DNA of 64,000 bases, taken from positions 1 to 64,000 of the forward strand of contig NZ_LUUK01000197.1 in assembly GCF_001644025.1 (NCBI RefSeq), given 5' to 3'. This stretch comes from Methylomonas koyamae. Its GTDB lineage: Bacteria > Pseudomonadota > Gammaproteobacteria > Methylococcales > Methylomonadaceae. Below are positions 9,663 through 18,131 of this stretch, piece after piece. Every line of letters begins with the position of its first letter. Positions within the stretch are counted from its first letter, which is position 1. Made by a program: the position numbers and the translations under genes. The notes beneath the pieces are model-generated. The model worked only from the letters and a program-made list of their open reading frames with translations, was not told the DNA's origin and searched no databases.

Positions 9663-10648
9663 AAGCCATGATTTTCGACCGTCCCGGCCTGCCGCTCCGG
9701 GCCGCCGAGCGGGATATTCCGGAATGCGGCGCCGAACAAGTGTTATTGAAAGTCAGCGCTTGCGGCGTTTGCCGCACCGATCTGCATATCGTCGACGGCG
9801 AACTGACCGAGCCGAAACCGGGATTGATCCCCGGCCACGAAATCGTCGGCCGGGTCGTTGCCAAGGGCGCCAGCGTAGAACGTTTCGCGATCGGCCAGCG
9901 CCTGGGCGTGCCGTGGCTGGGCCAGACCTGCGGCCACTGTCGGTATTGCCTCGGCGGACGGGAAAATCTGTGCGACCAGGCTCGCTTCACCGGATACACA
10001 CTGGACGGCGGCTATGCGCAATACGCGGTGGCCGACCAGCATTATTGCTTCGCGCTGCCGGACGATTACAGCGACGCCGAAGCCGCGCCGTTGTTGTGCG
10101 CCGGCTTGATCGGTTACCGGGCGCTGGTCGCGGCCGGCGATGCCGAAACGGTCGGCATTTACGGCTTCGGAGCCGCCGCCCACATCATCAGCCAGGTGAT
10201 GGTCTGGCAGGGCCGCAGCTTGTTTGCGTTCACCAAGCCCGGCGACGACGCGGGCCAGCGCTTTGCCCGGCAATTGGGCGCGTCCTGGACCGGCGACTCG
10301 AATAGCGCGCCGCCGCGCGCCATGGACGCGGCCATCCTGTTCGCGCCGGTCGGCGCGTTACTACCACAAGCCCTGGCACATACGGTCAAGGGCGGCCGGG
10401 TGGTTTGCGCGGGCATCCATATGAGCGAGATCCCGGCGTTTCCGTATTCGATCTTGTGGGGCGAACGCAGCATTCAGTCGATCGCCAACCTGACCCGCCA
10501 GGACGGCGAGGCATTTTTCGAGATCGCGCCGCGCGCCGGCGTACGCACCAGCGTGGAAACCTTTGCGCTCGGCGATGCGAACCTAGCGTTGGCTAGCTTG
10601 AGAGCCGGATGCATTCAAGGCGCGGCGGTATTGACGATGCCGGATTGA
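9659..10648 (+). CDS. Zinc-dependent alcohol dehydrogenase family protein
   Basis: A 329-residue MDR-family enzyme. Catalytic zinc ligands are visible at C38 (in ACGVCRTDLH) and H60-E61 (PGHE). The structural zinc lobe CGHCRYCLGGRENLC supplies C91, C94, C97 and C105. The nucleotide-binding turn GIYGFGAAAH lies near residue 166. The sequence matches the short MDR subgroup often annotated as zinc-binding alcohol dehydrogenase family 2, and the physiological alcohol is unknown. It is translationally coupled to the upstream kinase/ATPase fusion. In a one-carbon organism it might handle aldehydes or alcohols, but that is inference. Confidence 0.85.
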   Translation: MKAMIFDRPGLPLRAAERDIPECGAEQVLLKVSACGVCRTDLHIVDGELTEPKPGLIPGHEIVGRVVAKGASVERFAIGQRLGVPWLGQTCGHCRYCLGGRENLCDQARFTGYTLDGGYAQYAVADQHYCFALPDDYSDAEAAPLLCAGLIGYRALVAAGDAETVGIYGFGAAAHIISQVMVWQGRSLFAFTKPGDDAGQRFARQLGASWTGDSNSAPPRAMDAAILFAPVGALLPQALAHTVKGGRVVCAGIHMSEIPAFPYSILWGERSIQSIANLTRQDGEAFFEIAPRAGVRTSVETFALGDANLALASLRAGCIQGAAVLTMPD

Positions 10649-10835
10649 ACCGTTTCAACCAATCACGGCCTATAAACCAGCTATTCCCGACTTCGCCGAA
10701 ATTTTCGTTTGGCGCTTGGCTAAGCGCGATTTCCGGGTAAATTAGCGGCCGGATAACCGCATTTCCTAGCAAGGGCCAACTTTGCTAAAATCACGCTCCC
10801 GCCTTCACGATAATAACTATTACTATTCAAGAGCC

Positions 10836-11270
10836 ATGAACAAAAAGAAAATCATCATTTTCGCCGCCTGCCTCGCGGGCTTGCTGGCGATCCAAATCAA
10901 ATTCTTCCTGCCCTTTATGTACGATATCGCCGCATCCGACCTGTTCTTGGTCGAAAGCAAGGACGCCGCCAACCCGATGCCGGTCAGCAACGATATGACC
11001 GCGGTAGCCTTTGCGCACTGCAACAACTACATCAAGGCCGACGCGGACGAAGATCAGAATTTTAATTTCGCCGGCCAACCCACCAACGTCTGGAGCTTGG
11101 GCAATTACGAATACATCGTCAACGCCGATGTCGAGATCAGCGGCAAGGACACCGCTCCGGTACTGCGTCACTACGCTTGCCGCATTCAATACACCAAGGG
11201 CGACGATACCTCCGACGCGGCCGACATCGAAAACTGGTCCTTGGACGGCATCAGCGGCTTGAAGGACTAA
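10836..11270 (+). CDS. Hypothetical membrane-anchored protein
   Basis: A 144-residue protein beginning MNKKKIIIF, with a single hydrophobic segment at residues ~5-26 preceded by four lysines, which predicts an N-in membrane anchor. The remaining ~115 residues are acidic and polar, with two cysteines (in HCNNY and YACRIQY) that could form a periplasmic disulfide. I chose the ATG at 10836 over the one at 10782 because the hydrophobic segment then sits at the N-terminus. I do not recognise the family. A strong palindromic hairpin lies just downstream. Confidence 0.6.
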   Translation: MNKKKIIIFAACLAGLLAIQIKFFLPFMYDIAASDLFLVESKDAANPMPVSNDMTAVAFAHCNNYIKADADEDQNFNFAGQPTNVWSLGNYEYIVNADVEISGKDTAPVLRHYACRIQYTKGDDTSDAADIENWSLDGISGLKD

Positions 11271-11661
11271 AACGTCGGTCTGGCCGCAATCCCCCCGCTT
11301 TAACCGTTTGCCCGACATTAAACCGGGCGAACGGTTGTTCAAGCTCCCCAACGACGGCGTTCGCCGTCAATCGATCCGCTTTAAGCCGACCCGCATCCGC
11401 CGATAGCTAAGCGGATAGTCGGAAATTACGTCGGCCCTTGCCAAAACGGCCGTCCGGCCGGTTCGACCGGAACAGTCCGCATAACCGACGAATAGAGACA
11501 GCGGCTCCGCTAACCGAAGTAGGCGGCGCTTAAACTGCTGCCGCCACTTGGAATCTCGGCTTAAGCCTTATTCAACGGCGGCTACCATCCGTGTCAACGA
11601 AACGGGTTCCCCAACCATCCCCAGCCGAATCCGCAAGACTCGACCGAGCGGCCGGGACCCG
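11271..11661. other. Convergent intergenic region
   Basis: These 391 bases separate a plus-strand gene from the minus-strand TonB receptor gene, so both transcripts end here. Apart from the hairpin at 11302-11336 I see no gene or RNA signature. Confidence 0.5.
11302..11336 (+). terminator. Strong 13-bp hairpin after the 144-aa gene
   Basis: The arms 11302-11314 and 11324-11336 pair over 13 positions, including one G-U, around a 9-base loop. The position, 31 bases after the stop at 11270, suits transcript termination or 3'-end protection. No T-run follows, so a classical intrinsic terminator is not certain. Confidence 0.45.
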
Positions 11662-13872
11662 CTAAAAGTTGATCGTGATGGTGCCGCGTACCATGCGCGG
11701 CTCGACCGGATGCTTCAAAATGCCGGTGCCCGGATTATTGTAGGGATAGTTGTAATCGTAGGCGTAGGCGATGTCGTTGCTTTGCGAGCCGAGCAGGTTG
11801 AACACGTCGATTTCCAATTTATATTGCTTGCGCTTGATACCGGCGCCGAGATTGACGATGTTGGTATCGCCGGCCCAAAAGGTGCCGGACTCGTCCAGCG
11901 GTACGTGGCCGAAGTGGCGGAAGCGAAGCGTGCCGAACAAGCCGGTGCTGCCGGTCGGATCTTCGACGGTAATCCCGGTGCTAATCACCCGGCCAACCGA
12001 GTTGGGGACGAAGTTGTCGGTCGCGCCGTCCGGCCGCTCGGCGAAACGGGCCGTGGTCAACGCATAGTCGGCGTCCAGCGTCAGCCAATCGGTCGGCTTG
12101 TAGTAGTTGGTCCACTCGATACCATAGCGGTGCGACTTGCCGTTGACCTCGGTAGTGCCTTCGTCGCCGACGAACACCAGCTCCTGGCTGGACTCCAGCC
12201 ACCACAACGCGAAGGTGCTGTTCAAGCCGGGAATGAAATTGCTGCGGATGCCGGCCTCGCCGCCGCGCGACCACGCCGCCGGCGTAATCCGCGCCGAGGA
12301 ACCCGATAGCAAGGCGCCGCTGGTCGGCTCGTAATTGAGCGTCGTGCCTCTGGCATCGTTGGAATGGTAGCCGTAACCGATATTGAAGAAATACTCAGTG
12401 TTGTACCAGGGACCGATCACCAAGCTGAGTTTCGGGCTGATCATCGCCTTGCCGCGACTGCCGGAGTTGGCGGCGGCCACGTTGGCCGAACCGCTGCCGG
12501 TATCCAACACCTCGACGTCGTTATTGATGAAATCGCCGCGCAGGCCGGCAATCGTTCGCACTTTATCGTGCCAGTGGGTCGTGTTCTTGAAATAAGTGCC
12601 TATCGTGGTCACGCCGACATTACTTTTGCTGACGGTATTGACGATTTGGCGCGCTTCGGTTTCGTACAAGCCCAGGCCCATGATCTGATCGTTACGGAAT
12701 TGCAAGCCGACGCTGTTATCCATATCGAAGCCGAACCATTTGTTGTAACGGGTATGTTCGAAATGACCGCCGGTCTGCACCCGGCGCTCGGTTTGCAGGA
12801 TTTGATCGCCGCCGGGACCGCGTGTGAAACCGCTGAAGTTGGAATACAAATTCAAGTCGGTGTACAACACGTACAGATTGGCATCGTTTTTCCAGTCGCT
12901 GCCTTGGTTCCAAAAACTGCTGGAAACGCTGTAACGGTTGGTTTCGCCGCCGTCGGTCGGGTCCATGCTGCCGTAGAGTCCGATGCCGCCGTTGTCGACC
13001 GCCGCCTGCGGAATCTGGTTGGTCGCGGTCCAACTGTTCGAATACGCCTTGGCGTTCAAGGCCAGCCCCCAATCTTCGCCGCCCAATGAATAGCGCAGTT
13101 GGCCGTTGAATTTCTTGGAATCTTCCGGCACCTGCCAGACGCCGTTGTAAAGGTTGAACTCGCCGGCATACAGCAAGTCGCCGTCGCCCAGCTTCATCGA
13201 GTCGGCGACCAAGGTCCGATAGTAATCGTACTGGCCGGCGGTGAATTTCAATATGCCTTGCGACAATTTATCCATCGTGTACATCTTGGCGTAACCGGCC
13301 GCCGAGAAGTCGCCGACTTCCGCGTAGTAAGGCCCCTTGCCGTATTCGACTTTCTTAACCAACTCGGGAATGATGCTGTTGATGTCCATATAGCCCTGAC
13401 CGTGGGCGTGGGTGGTCATGTTCATCGGGATACCGTCCACATAGGTCGTGAAGTCGGTGCCGTGGTCCAGGTTGAATCCGCGCAGAAAATATTGATTGGC
13501 CTTACCGGAACCGCTGTGCTGGGTGGCGACCGCCCCGGGTATGACTTCGACCAGCTCGCCGTTACGGGACAACGGACGATGCTCGAATTGTTTTTGGCTG
13601 ACCTCGCCCTGCGAGGCCGATCCGGCAATGCCGATCAAATCCTTGGCGCGGCCGGGTTCCTCGACCTCGACGGCTTCCATCTCTTCAATCTTCTCCTGTT
13701 TGGCCTTGGCTTTGCGTTTGGCCGGCTCGGCGCGCGCCGGCACAGCCTCAGCGGTTTGCACGGTCTGGTCCGGTTCCGCCGCGAAGCCGAGCTCGGCAAG
13801 ACCCAATCCTAAAACCAACTCCAGTCCGATGGCCAAACGGGTTGTTCCTAATTTTCTGTTGTAACACTTCAT
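11662..13872 (-). CDS. TonB-dependent outer-membrane receptor
   Basis: A 736-residue receptor. A signal peptide covers about residues 1-32 (ends GLAELGFAAEP). A charged Lys/Glu/Ala-rich stretch runs over 45-75. The plug domain is at ~80-190, with YFLRGFNLDHGTDFTTYVDG and a His-containing MTTHAHGQGY segment. The barrel ends with aromatic Phe (TITINF). The ATG at 13872 has GGAG seven bases upstream. It lies downstream of a HupE-like permease gene and nikR on the same strand, so nickel or cobalt chelates are the likely substrates. This is inference from context only; the receptor sequence does not fix the substrate. Confidence 0.85.
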   Translation of the reverse strand: MKCYNRKLGTTRLAIGLELVLGLGLAELGFAAEPDQTVQTAEAVPARAEPAKRKAKAKQEKIEEMEAVEVEEPGRAKDLIGIAGSASQGEVSQKQFEHRPLSRNGELVEVIPGAVATQHSGSGKANQYFLRGFNLDHGTDFTTYVDGIPMNMTTHAHGQGYMDINSIIPELVKKVEYGKGPYYAEVGDFSAAGYAKMYTMDKLSQGILKFTAGQYDYYRTLVADSMKLGDGDLLYAGEFNLYNGVWQVPEDSKKFNGQLRYSLGGEDWGLALNAKAYSNSWTATNQIPQAAVDNGGIGLYGSMDPTDGGETNRYSVSSSFWNQGSDWKNDANLYVLYTDLNLYSNFSGFTRGPGGDQILQTERRVQTGGHFEHTRYNKWFGFDMDNSVGLQFRNDQIMGLGLYETEARQIVNTVSKSNVGVTTIGTYFKNTTHWHDKVRTIAGLRGDFINNDVEVLDTGSGSANVAAANSGSRGKAMISPKLSLVIGPWYNTEYFFNIGYGYHSNDARGTTLNYEPTSGALLSGSSARITPAAWSRGGEAGIRSNFIPGLNSTFALWWLESSQELVFVGDEGTTEVNGKSHRYGIEWTNYYKPTDWLTLDADYALTTARFAERPDGATDNFVPNSVGRVISTGITVEDPTGSTGLFGTLRFRHFGHVPLDESGTFWAGDTNIVNLGAGIKRKQYKLEIDVFNLLGSQSNDIAYAYDYNYPYNNPGTGILKHPVEPRMVRGTITINF

Positions 13873-13980
13873 GTCAGCTCCGTGCATATTGCCGAGAATG
13901 TAGATTTGACGCCGGCCAATCCTGACCGGCGCGATGGGTGGCGCATGGCGCCAATGATTGCGAATGCTTCATCGTCTTCC

Positions 13981-15267
13981 TCAAGTGTCGAAAATTTCGT
14001 TATTTTTATGGTTTTGGTGTTGACCTTGGCCGGAACCGGCCAGAGTTTGGCTAACGCGAGCGGCGACTTGTCGAAAATGAGCCGGCGCGAACGAAACTGG
14101 GAAACCATCGATACGACGCGCTTCGGGACTACGAGAAGCTAGGTCCGGCGCGGTCGCGAAACGCAGCGATGGGACAGGCAGGAGATCGACAGGGCGATAC
14201 CGGCTATCGGAAAATGTTACGAAGGTAAGGCCGCCGGATACGGCAAGCATTGCGCGAAAACAGTGGTTTTCGGCGGGAAAAAGCGGGAAGGTATCTAACG
14301 GGGCAAAAACGAAGCGAGCGGAAACGACGGGCAAGGCAGGCGGCGAAGTCAGGCCGACGCCGTTACTCAGCAGCGATTTGCCTGGCGTGTGATTAATGCT
14401 CGGAAAAAAATGCTTGAAGCGGATATGAGCGGAACCGCCGTCGTCCGGCGCAATCAGGGCTAAACCCGATTCGGGCCGCCCGCCACCGTCGGCGGTTTCG
14501 GCTAATCCGCGACGGAGTTCGCAATCCGCCACCGCTTGAGCCATGCCGCGCCGCGCCGATGCCGACACCGCCTCCGACACGCGTTCGACCGATTGCCAAG
14601 CCGGGAGATGCCCGGCCTCGAAGCCCTCGATTGCCAAGCTTTCGGCCGCGAAAGCAGGCGGTGCGGCTTTTGCGAGCGCTATGTTCGAGAAACAGGCCGT
14701 CAGCAGAAAGGCAGCAACCAGCACCGCCAGCTTGGCGACCAGGAAGCCGGCGCCGTGCAGCAGCAGGGTCGCCAACATGAAACCTGCGGTATAGGACAAT
14801 AAGCTTGCCGAAGCCGAAATTTCCTGGCCGTGCGCAAGCCCGTGGAAAAAAGCGAAAAACGCCACGATGGCCAGATTGACAGTCGTGCCGTAACTGACCC
14901 GCCGCCCAATCAACACCGCAAATACCCCGCAGGACAGCAAAATCAGCCCTTCCATGCTGGGAATCGCCAACCCGGCCGCGCCGGCCAAACCGCCTAAACT
15001 CATCACGCCGACGAAGGCCAGCGGCAACATCCAGACGGCGCGGCCGCGTAGTTGCGCGGCCCAGACACCGACGGCCAGCATCGTCACCAAATGATCCCAA
15101 CCCTTCCAGGGGTGGTTGAAGCCGCTGCTCCAGCCGCCGATGTCGGCGCCGGCGAATGGCCCCGCCCAAAACCCCAAGCCCACCGCCGACAACAAGCCCA
15201 ACGCCAACCAACGCGCGAGCACGGGTCGCTGACGATAGGCGGCGGTTATGCGAGTAGTGGGCGACAT
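13981..15267 (-). CDS. HupE/UreJ-family metal permease with unusual C-terminal extension
   Basis: The first ~205 of 428 residues form a HupE/UreJ permease: about six or seven membrane spans, the N-terminal HPWKGWDHLVTMLAVGVW signature and FHGLAHGQE near residues 140-150, whose His residues are thought to bind Ni2+ or Co2+. The remaining ~220 residues (14652 down to 13981) are not hydrophobic, have no recognisable domain and end in a low-complexity GQGQHQNHKNN tail. HupE proteins usually stop at ~190-210 residues, so the extension may be translated non-coding DNA after loss of the original stop. Neighbours: nikR upstream and a TonB receptor downstream. Confidence 0.7.
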   Translation of the reverse strand: MSPTTRITAAYRQRPVLARWLALGLLSAVGLGFWAGPFAGADIGGWSSGFNHPWKGWDHLVTMLAVGVWAAQLRGRAVWMLPLAFVGVMSLGGLAGAAGLAIPSMEGLILLSCGVFAVLIGRRVSYGTTVNLAIVAFFAFFHGLAHGQEISASASLLSYTAGFMLATLLLHGAGFLVAKLAVLVAAFLLTACFSNIALAKAAPPAFAAESLAIEGFEAGHLPAWQSVERVSEAVSASARRGMAQAVADCELRRGLAETADGGGRPESGLALIAPDDGGSAHIRFKHFFPSINHTPGKSLLSNGVGLTSPPALPVVSARFVFAPLDTFPLFPAENHCFRAMLAVSGGLTFVTFSDSRYRPVDLLPVPSLRFATAPDLASRSPEARRIDGFPVSFAPAHFRQVAARVSQTLAGSGQGQHQNHKNNEIFDT

Positions 15268-15316
15268 CGGAGATACTCTGGGAGTGGTTAGGGCTTAAAA
15301 AATATTTGTAGGATGA

Positions 15317-15350
15317 ATTGACAATCTATCATACGGCAGATCATACTGCT
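15317..15350 (-). promoter_or_regulatory. Possible metal-regulator half-sites upstream of hupE-like gene
   Basis: Two direct copies of ATCATAC (15328-15334 and 15340-15346) lie 12 bases apart in the 173-base gap between nikR and the HupE-like gene. On the minus strand they read GTATGAT, which matches the GTATGA half-site of E. coli NikR. The full E. coli operator is an inverted pair with a 16-base spacer, which I do not find here. If NikR binds, it must tolerate direct half-sites. Confidence 0.35.
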
Positions 15351-15440
15351 TTCCGAATATGAATTTTAAAAAAAACATCCTATCGCTACGGTAATCGAAT
15401 GTTGCTGCTCGATTTACGCGCCACCAAAACTGTATCGCCT

Positions 15441-15908
15441 TCAACTATGCGGATGGAAATGGGTGTGGGTTTGCCCGTGATGGCTATGTTGATGCTGCAC
15501 GGCCGCCAGTTTGACCGGCACCAAGTTCAGCGCGCTATGCCTAACGCCGGTTTCGGCGGAAAGTTTGTCGGCGAAACTGCGGATGCGCTGGGTCAAGCCG
15601 CGCAAAAACAAAGTCTCCAGGCAATCGTCGTGGTCCAGATGGACGTGCATCGACGACACCACCAAATCGTGGGCCTCGTGTTGATGACTGGTCAGGCGTT
15701 CGGACAAATTCCGCTCGTGATGGTTGTAAACGTAGGAAAGCGTCGCGATGCTGTAGATGGCTTCGTCTTCGATCAGGCGCTTGGTTTCGATTTCCTTGCG
15801 CAACAAATCACGCACGGCTTCCGAGCGGTTGGAGTAACCCCGAGCGCTTATCCATTGGTCGAATTCAACGGCCAATTCGTCGCTCAAAGAAATGGTAAAT
15901 CGTTCCAA
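15441..15908 (-). CDS. nikR: Nickel-responsive transcriptional regulator NikR
   Basis: A 155-residue regulator with an N-terminal ribbon-helix-helix DNA-binding domain (MERFTISLSDELAVEFDQWI) and a C-terminal ACT-like nickel-sensing domain. The high-affinity nickel ligands are all present: H77, H88, H90 and C96 (MHVHLDHDDC), equivalent to H76, H87, H89 and C95 of E. coli. A His-rich tail (residues 139-155) is an addition that might bind further metal. The start is TTG at 15908, seven bases downstream of AGGAG; the weak start could limit expression. It represses nickel uptake when nickel is plentiful, which fits the adjacent HupE-like permease. Confidence 0.93.
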   Translation of the reverse strand: MERFTISLSDELAVEFDQWISARGYSNRSEAVRDLLRKEIETKRLIEDEAIYSIATLSYVYNHHERNLSERLTSHQHEAHDLVVSSMHVHLDHDDCLETLFLRGLTQRIRSFADKLSAETGVRHSALNLVPVKLAAVQHQHSHHGQTHTHFHPHS

Positions 15909-16019
15909 GACCGGCTCCTGTCGTTATTGTTATCGGAAACGCCCGATTATAACCCAAGCCGACCGGCGCCCGATCTGCAACCGGAAACACGCCGGCCTTG
16001 TCTCGTCAACGGAGCCTGA

Positions 16020-16598
16020 ATGTCCTCCGGCCCCTACACTCACGATCATTTCAGCAAGATCTTGATTCGCGGCCAGGCGGCGATTGCACTGCTATTGCTG
16101 CTGCTACTGCCCGCCGCCAACTTTTTTTATCCCACCGCTTACAGCCTGAAGGCCGGCCTGCACGGCGTCTGCGCGATATTGGCAGTCGTCGCCGGCACCT
16201 ATCTGACCCACCGCGCGCTGCCGCTGGTCCGAGGACTGCCTGTCGATCAGACCTCGCTGCGGTATTGGCTGCTGACCGCGACACTGCTAAATCTGGCAGG
16301 CGCGATTAGCGGCAACTGGATCTACATGCGCTATCGCGGCCAGCACGGTCCGCGCGACTGGATATTGCAACAGGTGCCGGCCTTCCACAACGTGTTGATG
16401 GAATTCAAGGAATTCGTTTCGCTGTTTCCATTTCCGCTAATGTTGTCGGCCACCTTTCTGTTGTATTACTACGGCCTGCCGAACGCGCTACGCCGCGACG
16501 TCGCCCGCTTTGTCGGCGTGACGATCTTGGTGTCCTGGAGTTTTCTGCTGCTGGGTTTCGCGGCCGGCCTAATCCTGGCGAAACTCCGCTTCGTTTGA
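16020..16598 (+). CDS. Hypothetical five-span membrane protein
   Basis: A 192-residue integral membrane protein with spans near residues 15-37, 45-67, 80-103, 128-152 and 164-189. Several His residues lie in or next to helices (LHGVCA, YLTHRAL, FHNVLMEF), an arrangement that could hold haem or metal, but I cannot assign it to a cytochrome b family. It opens a plus-strand operon: 16 bases separate it from the next membrane protein gene, followed by a CopC-like protein, an anchored periplasmic protein and a c-type haem lipoprotein. The operon diverges from nikR across 111 bases. Confidence 0.65.
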   Translation: MSSGPYTHDHFSKILIRGQAAIALLLLLLLPAANFFYPTAYSLKAGLHGVCAILAVVAGTYLTHRALPLVRGLPVDQTSLRYWLLTATLLNLAGAISGNWIYMRYRGQHGPRDWILQQVPAFHNVLMEFKEFVSLFPFPLMLSATFLLYYYGLPNALRRDVARFVGVTILVSWSFLLLGFAAGLILAKLRFV

Positions 16599-16614
16599 CC
16601 TTTACGAGCCGACC

Positions 16615-17019
16615 ATGACAGACTCCACCGAAAACCGAACCTCATATTCCGGCCCGGCCGTCGCCGCCAGCCTGTCCTTGCTGCTGGCTTTTTTAACCTT
16701 GATGATCACCCACCACATCTCGCGCCTGACGCCAACGCTGGATAAATGGGTGCACGGTTACGGCTACTGGATACCCGGCTCTCGCGGCAGCGGACCGGAC
16801 GGCAGTATAGGCTCCTATTCCGGCAAGGAAACCCTGGCCCTCGGGGTCTGGCTAGGCAGCTGGCTGATTCTGCATTTTCTGTGGCGCAGACAGGACCTCG
16901 CCCTGCAAGCGTGGACGCGCCTGTTCGTAATTGGCTTGGCCATGATCACCCTCGGCTTCTTTCATCCGCTCGCCGATCCCATCGTGTTGTTTATCGCCAG
17001 CTGGTTCGGCCTTCCTTAA
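16615..17019 (+). CDS. Hypothetical small membrane protein
   Basis: A 134-residue protein with membrane spans at ~12-33, ~66-88 and ~95-131, the last probably a hairpin. Paired histidines end the first helix (ITHHISRL) and others are in ILHFLW and FFHPLADP. The loop between spans one and two is glycine/serine-rich and predicted periplasmic. I recognise no family. It lies five bases before the CopC-like gene, so the two are expressed together and may form a membrane complex. Confidence 0.6.
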   Translation: MTDSTENRTSYSGPAVAASLSLLLAFLTLMITHHISRLTPTLDKWVHGYGYWIPGSRGSGPDGSIGSYSGKETLALGVWLGSWLILHFLWRRQDLALQAWTRLFVIGLAMITLGFFHPLADPIVLFIASWFGLP

Positions 17020-17024
17020 CCGCC

Positions 17025-17423
17025 ATGCGGACAAAACTCATGCTTCGCTACACGCTTGCCGCCATCCTCGGCCTAGCAATCAATACCGCCAGCCAGGCCG
17101 AAGGTATCCTGCTGAAATCCGATCCCAAGAACGGCGCCGAAATCGGCGAGTTCGACGGCACCGTCAAATTTTGGTTTAGCGGCAATGTTGGCGGTCGCTC
17201 GCCCTCGGTCGTTGTCGTCGATAGCAACGGCCAGCGGGTCGACAACGGCGATGCCCGCTTGGTTCTCGGCGAACGGCATCGATTAACCGCCACCACCAAG
17301 CCCTTGCCGCCCGGCCCTTACGCGATGCGTTATCGGGTGATTACCGAAGACGGCCTGATCGTCAGCGGCGTGTCGAAATTCGTGATCGCCGCAACCCCAT
17401 CCGCCCCGGAGAAACATCCATGA
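17025..17423 (+). CDS. CopC-like periplasmic protein lacking the canonical copper ligands
   Basis: A 132-residue exported protein. A signal peptide covers residues 1-~24 (ends NTASQA), followed by one CopC-type immunoglobulin-like domain (LLKSDPKNGAEIGEF, LPPGPYAMRYRVITEDGLIVSG, SKFVI). Canonical CopC binds Cu(II) through an N-terminal His of the mature chain and a D-x-H near the TxDxHPxxG strand. Here the mature N-terminus is Glu-Gly and the last motif reads EDGLIVSG, so both histidines are gone. It may bind another ligand or play a structural role. Its stop overlaps the next start (ATGA), so it is translationally coupled to the following gene. Confidence 0.75.
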   Translation: MRTKLMLRYTLAAILGLAINTASQAEGILLKSDPKNGAEIGEFDGTVKFWFSGNVGGRSPSVVVVDSNGQRVDNGDARLVLGERHRLTATTKPLPPGPYAMRYRVITEDGLIVSGVSKFVIAATPSAPEKHP

Positions 17424-18040
17424 ATCGCGCTCGACTGATTTTCGGTCTCATCCTGTGCGCGGGCGGCATCGAACAAGCCGCGGCGTCGGTGCCGCTCGGC
17501 GGCAACCGCAAGGGTGCCGGCGGCAGTTACGACCTGTACGGCTGCATGCTCAGCAACGATTACTACGTCGTCAATTTTGCCGCCTATCAGTTCGACCCGA
17601 CCCAGGCCAAGGACAGCAAGGCCTTACCTCAAGCTGAATGCGTGGACATTCCGGCGACCGGCAAGACCCAGCTCAGCGTCGACTTGCTAGACCTGGACGT
17701 CCGCAAGAAACCGGTAGCCTTGAAAATTCTACGCGAGGACGGCCAAATCATCGCCGAGCTACCAATGACGGTCGCCAAGCAAGGCGTGCTGACCACCACC
17801 GTGGATTTCAAAACCCCCGGCAAATACCAAGCGATACTCAGTGTCGACGACACCGATCTAAATACCGCGCCCGAGGTCGGCGCGCTGCACATGCCGCTGA
17901 CGGTCGGACTAGCCGTGGAAAGCACCGGCCCCGCTAGCCGCCTATCCGTTCTGATCGGCGCCGTCGGCATAGCCATTGCCGGCGCGGCCTATTTTGTGCC
18001 GCGCCTATTAAAACCTCGTCCGGCCGATTCGACCGGCTGA
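17420..18040 (+). CDS. Hypothetical exported protein with C-terminal membrane anchor
   Basis: A 206-residue protein. A signal peptide covers ~1-22 (ends EQAAAS), followed by a ~150-residue periplasmic beta-rich region with two cysteines (YGCML, AECVD) and an Ig-like FKTPGKYQAILSV segment. A single transmembrane helix lies at ~177-197, followed by the basic tail RLLKPRP. This makes it a type I membrane protein facing the periplasm. It is translationally coupled to the CopC-like gene, so a physical partnership is likely. I considered PmoD, which is also exported and C-terminally anchored, but see no PmoD signature. Confidence 0.6.
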   Translation: MNRARLIFGLILCAGGIEQAAASVPLGGNRKGAGGSYDLYGCMLSNDYYVVNFAAYQFDPTQAKDSKALPQAECVDIPATGKTQLSVDLLDLDVRKKPVALKILREDGQIIAELPMTVAKQGVLTTTVDFKTPGKYQAILSVDDTDLNTAPEVGALHMPLTVGLAVESTGPASRLSVLIGAVGIAIAGAAYFVPRLLKPRPADSTG

Positions 18041-18131
18041 CCCGCACTCATCATCCGGCCGACAAGGGTACCGCGAAAACCCGCTACGGCAGGGACATCC
18101 ACCGCTTATCCAACCGTCACAGGAATCGACG

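Noticed and set aside
13900-14400. Cobalamin riboswitch upstream of the TonB receptor
   Set aside because: I looked for the B12 box (GCC-AGGAGACCTGCC type) and the other conserved boxes on both strands; only loose similarities such as CAGTGG and GGGAAGG were present in the wrong order.
17420-18040. PmoD-type copper protein of methanotrophs
   Set aside because: Signal peptide and C-terminal anchor fit, but I see no PmoD copper-site signature, so I left it hypothetical.
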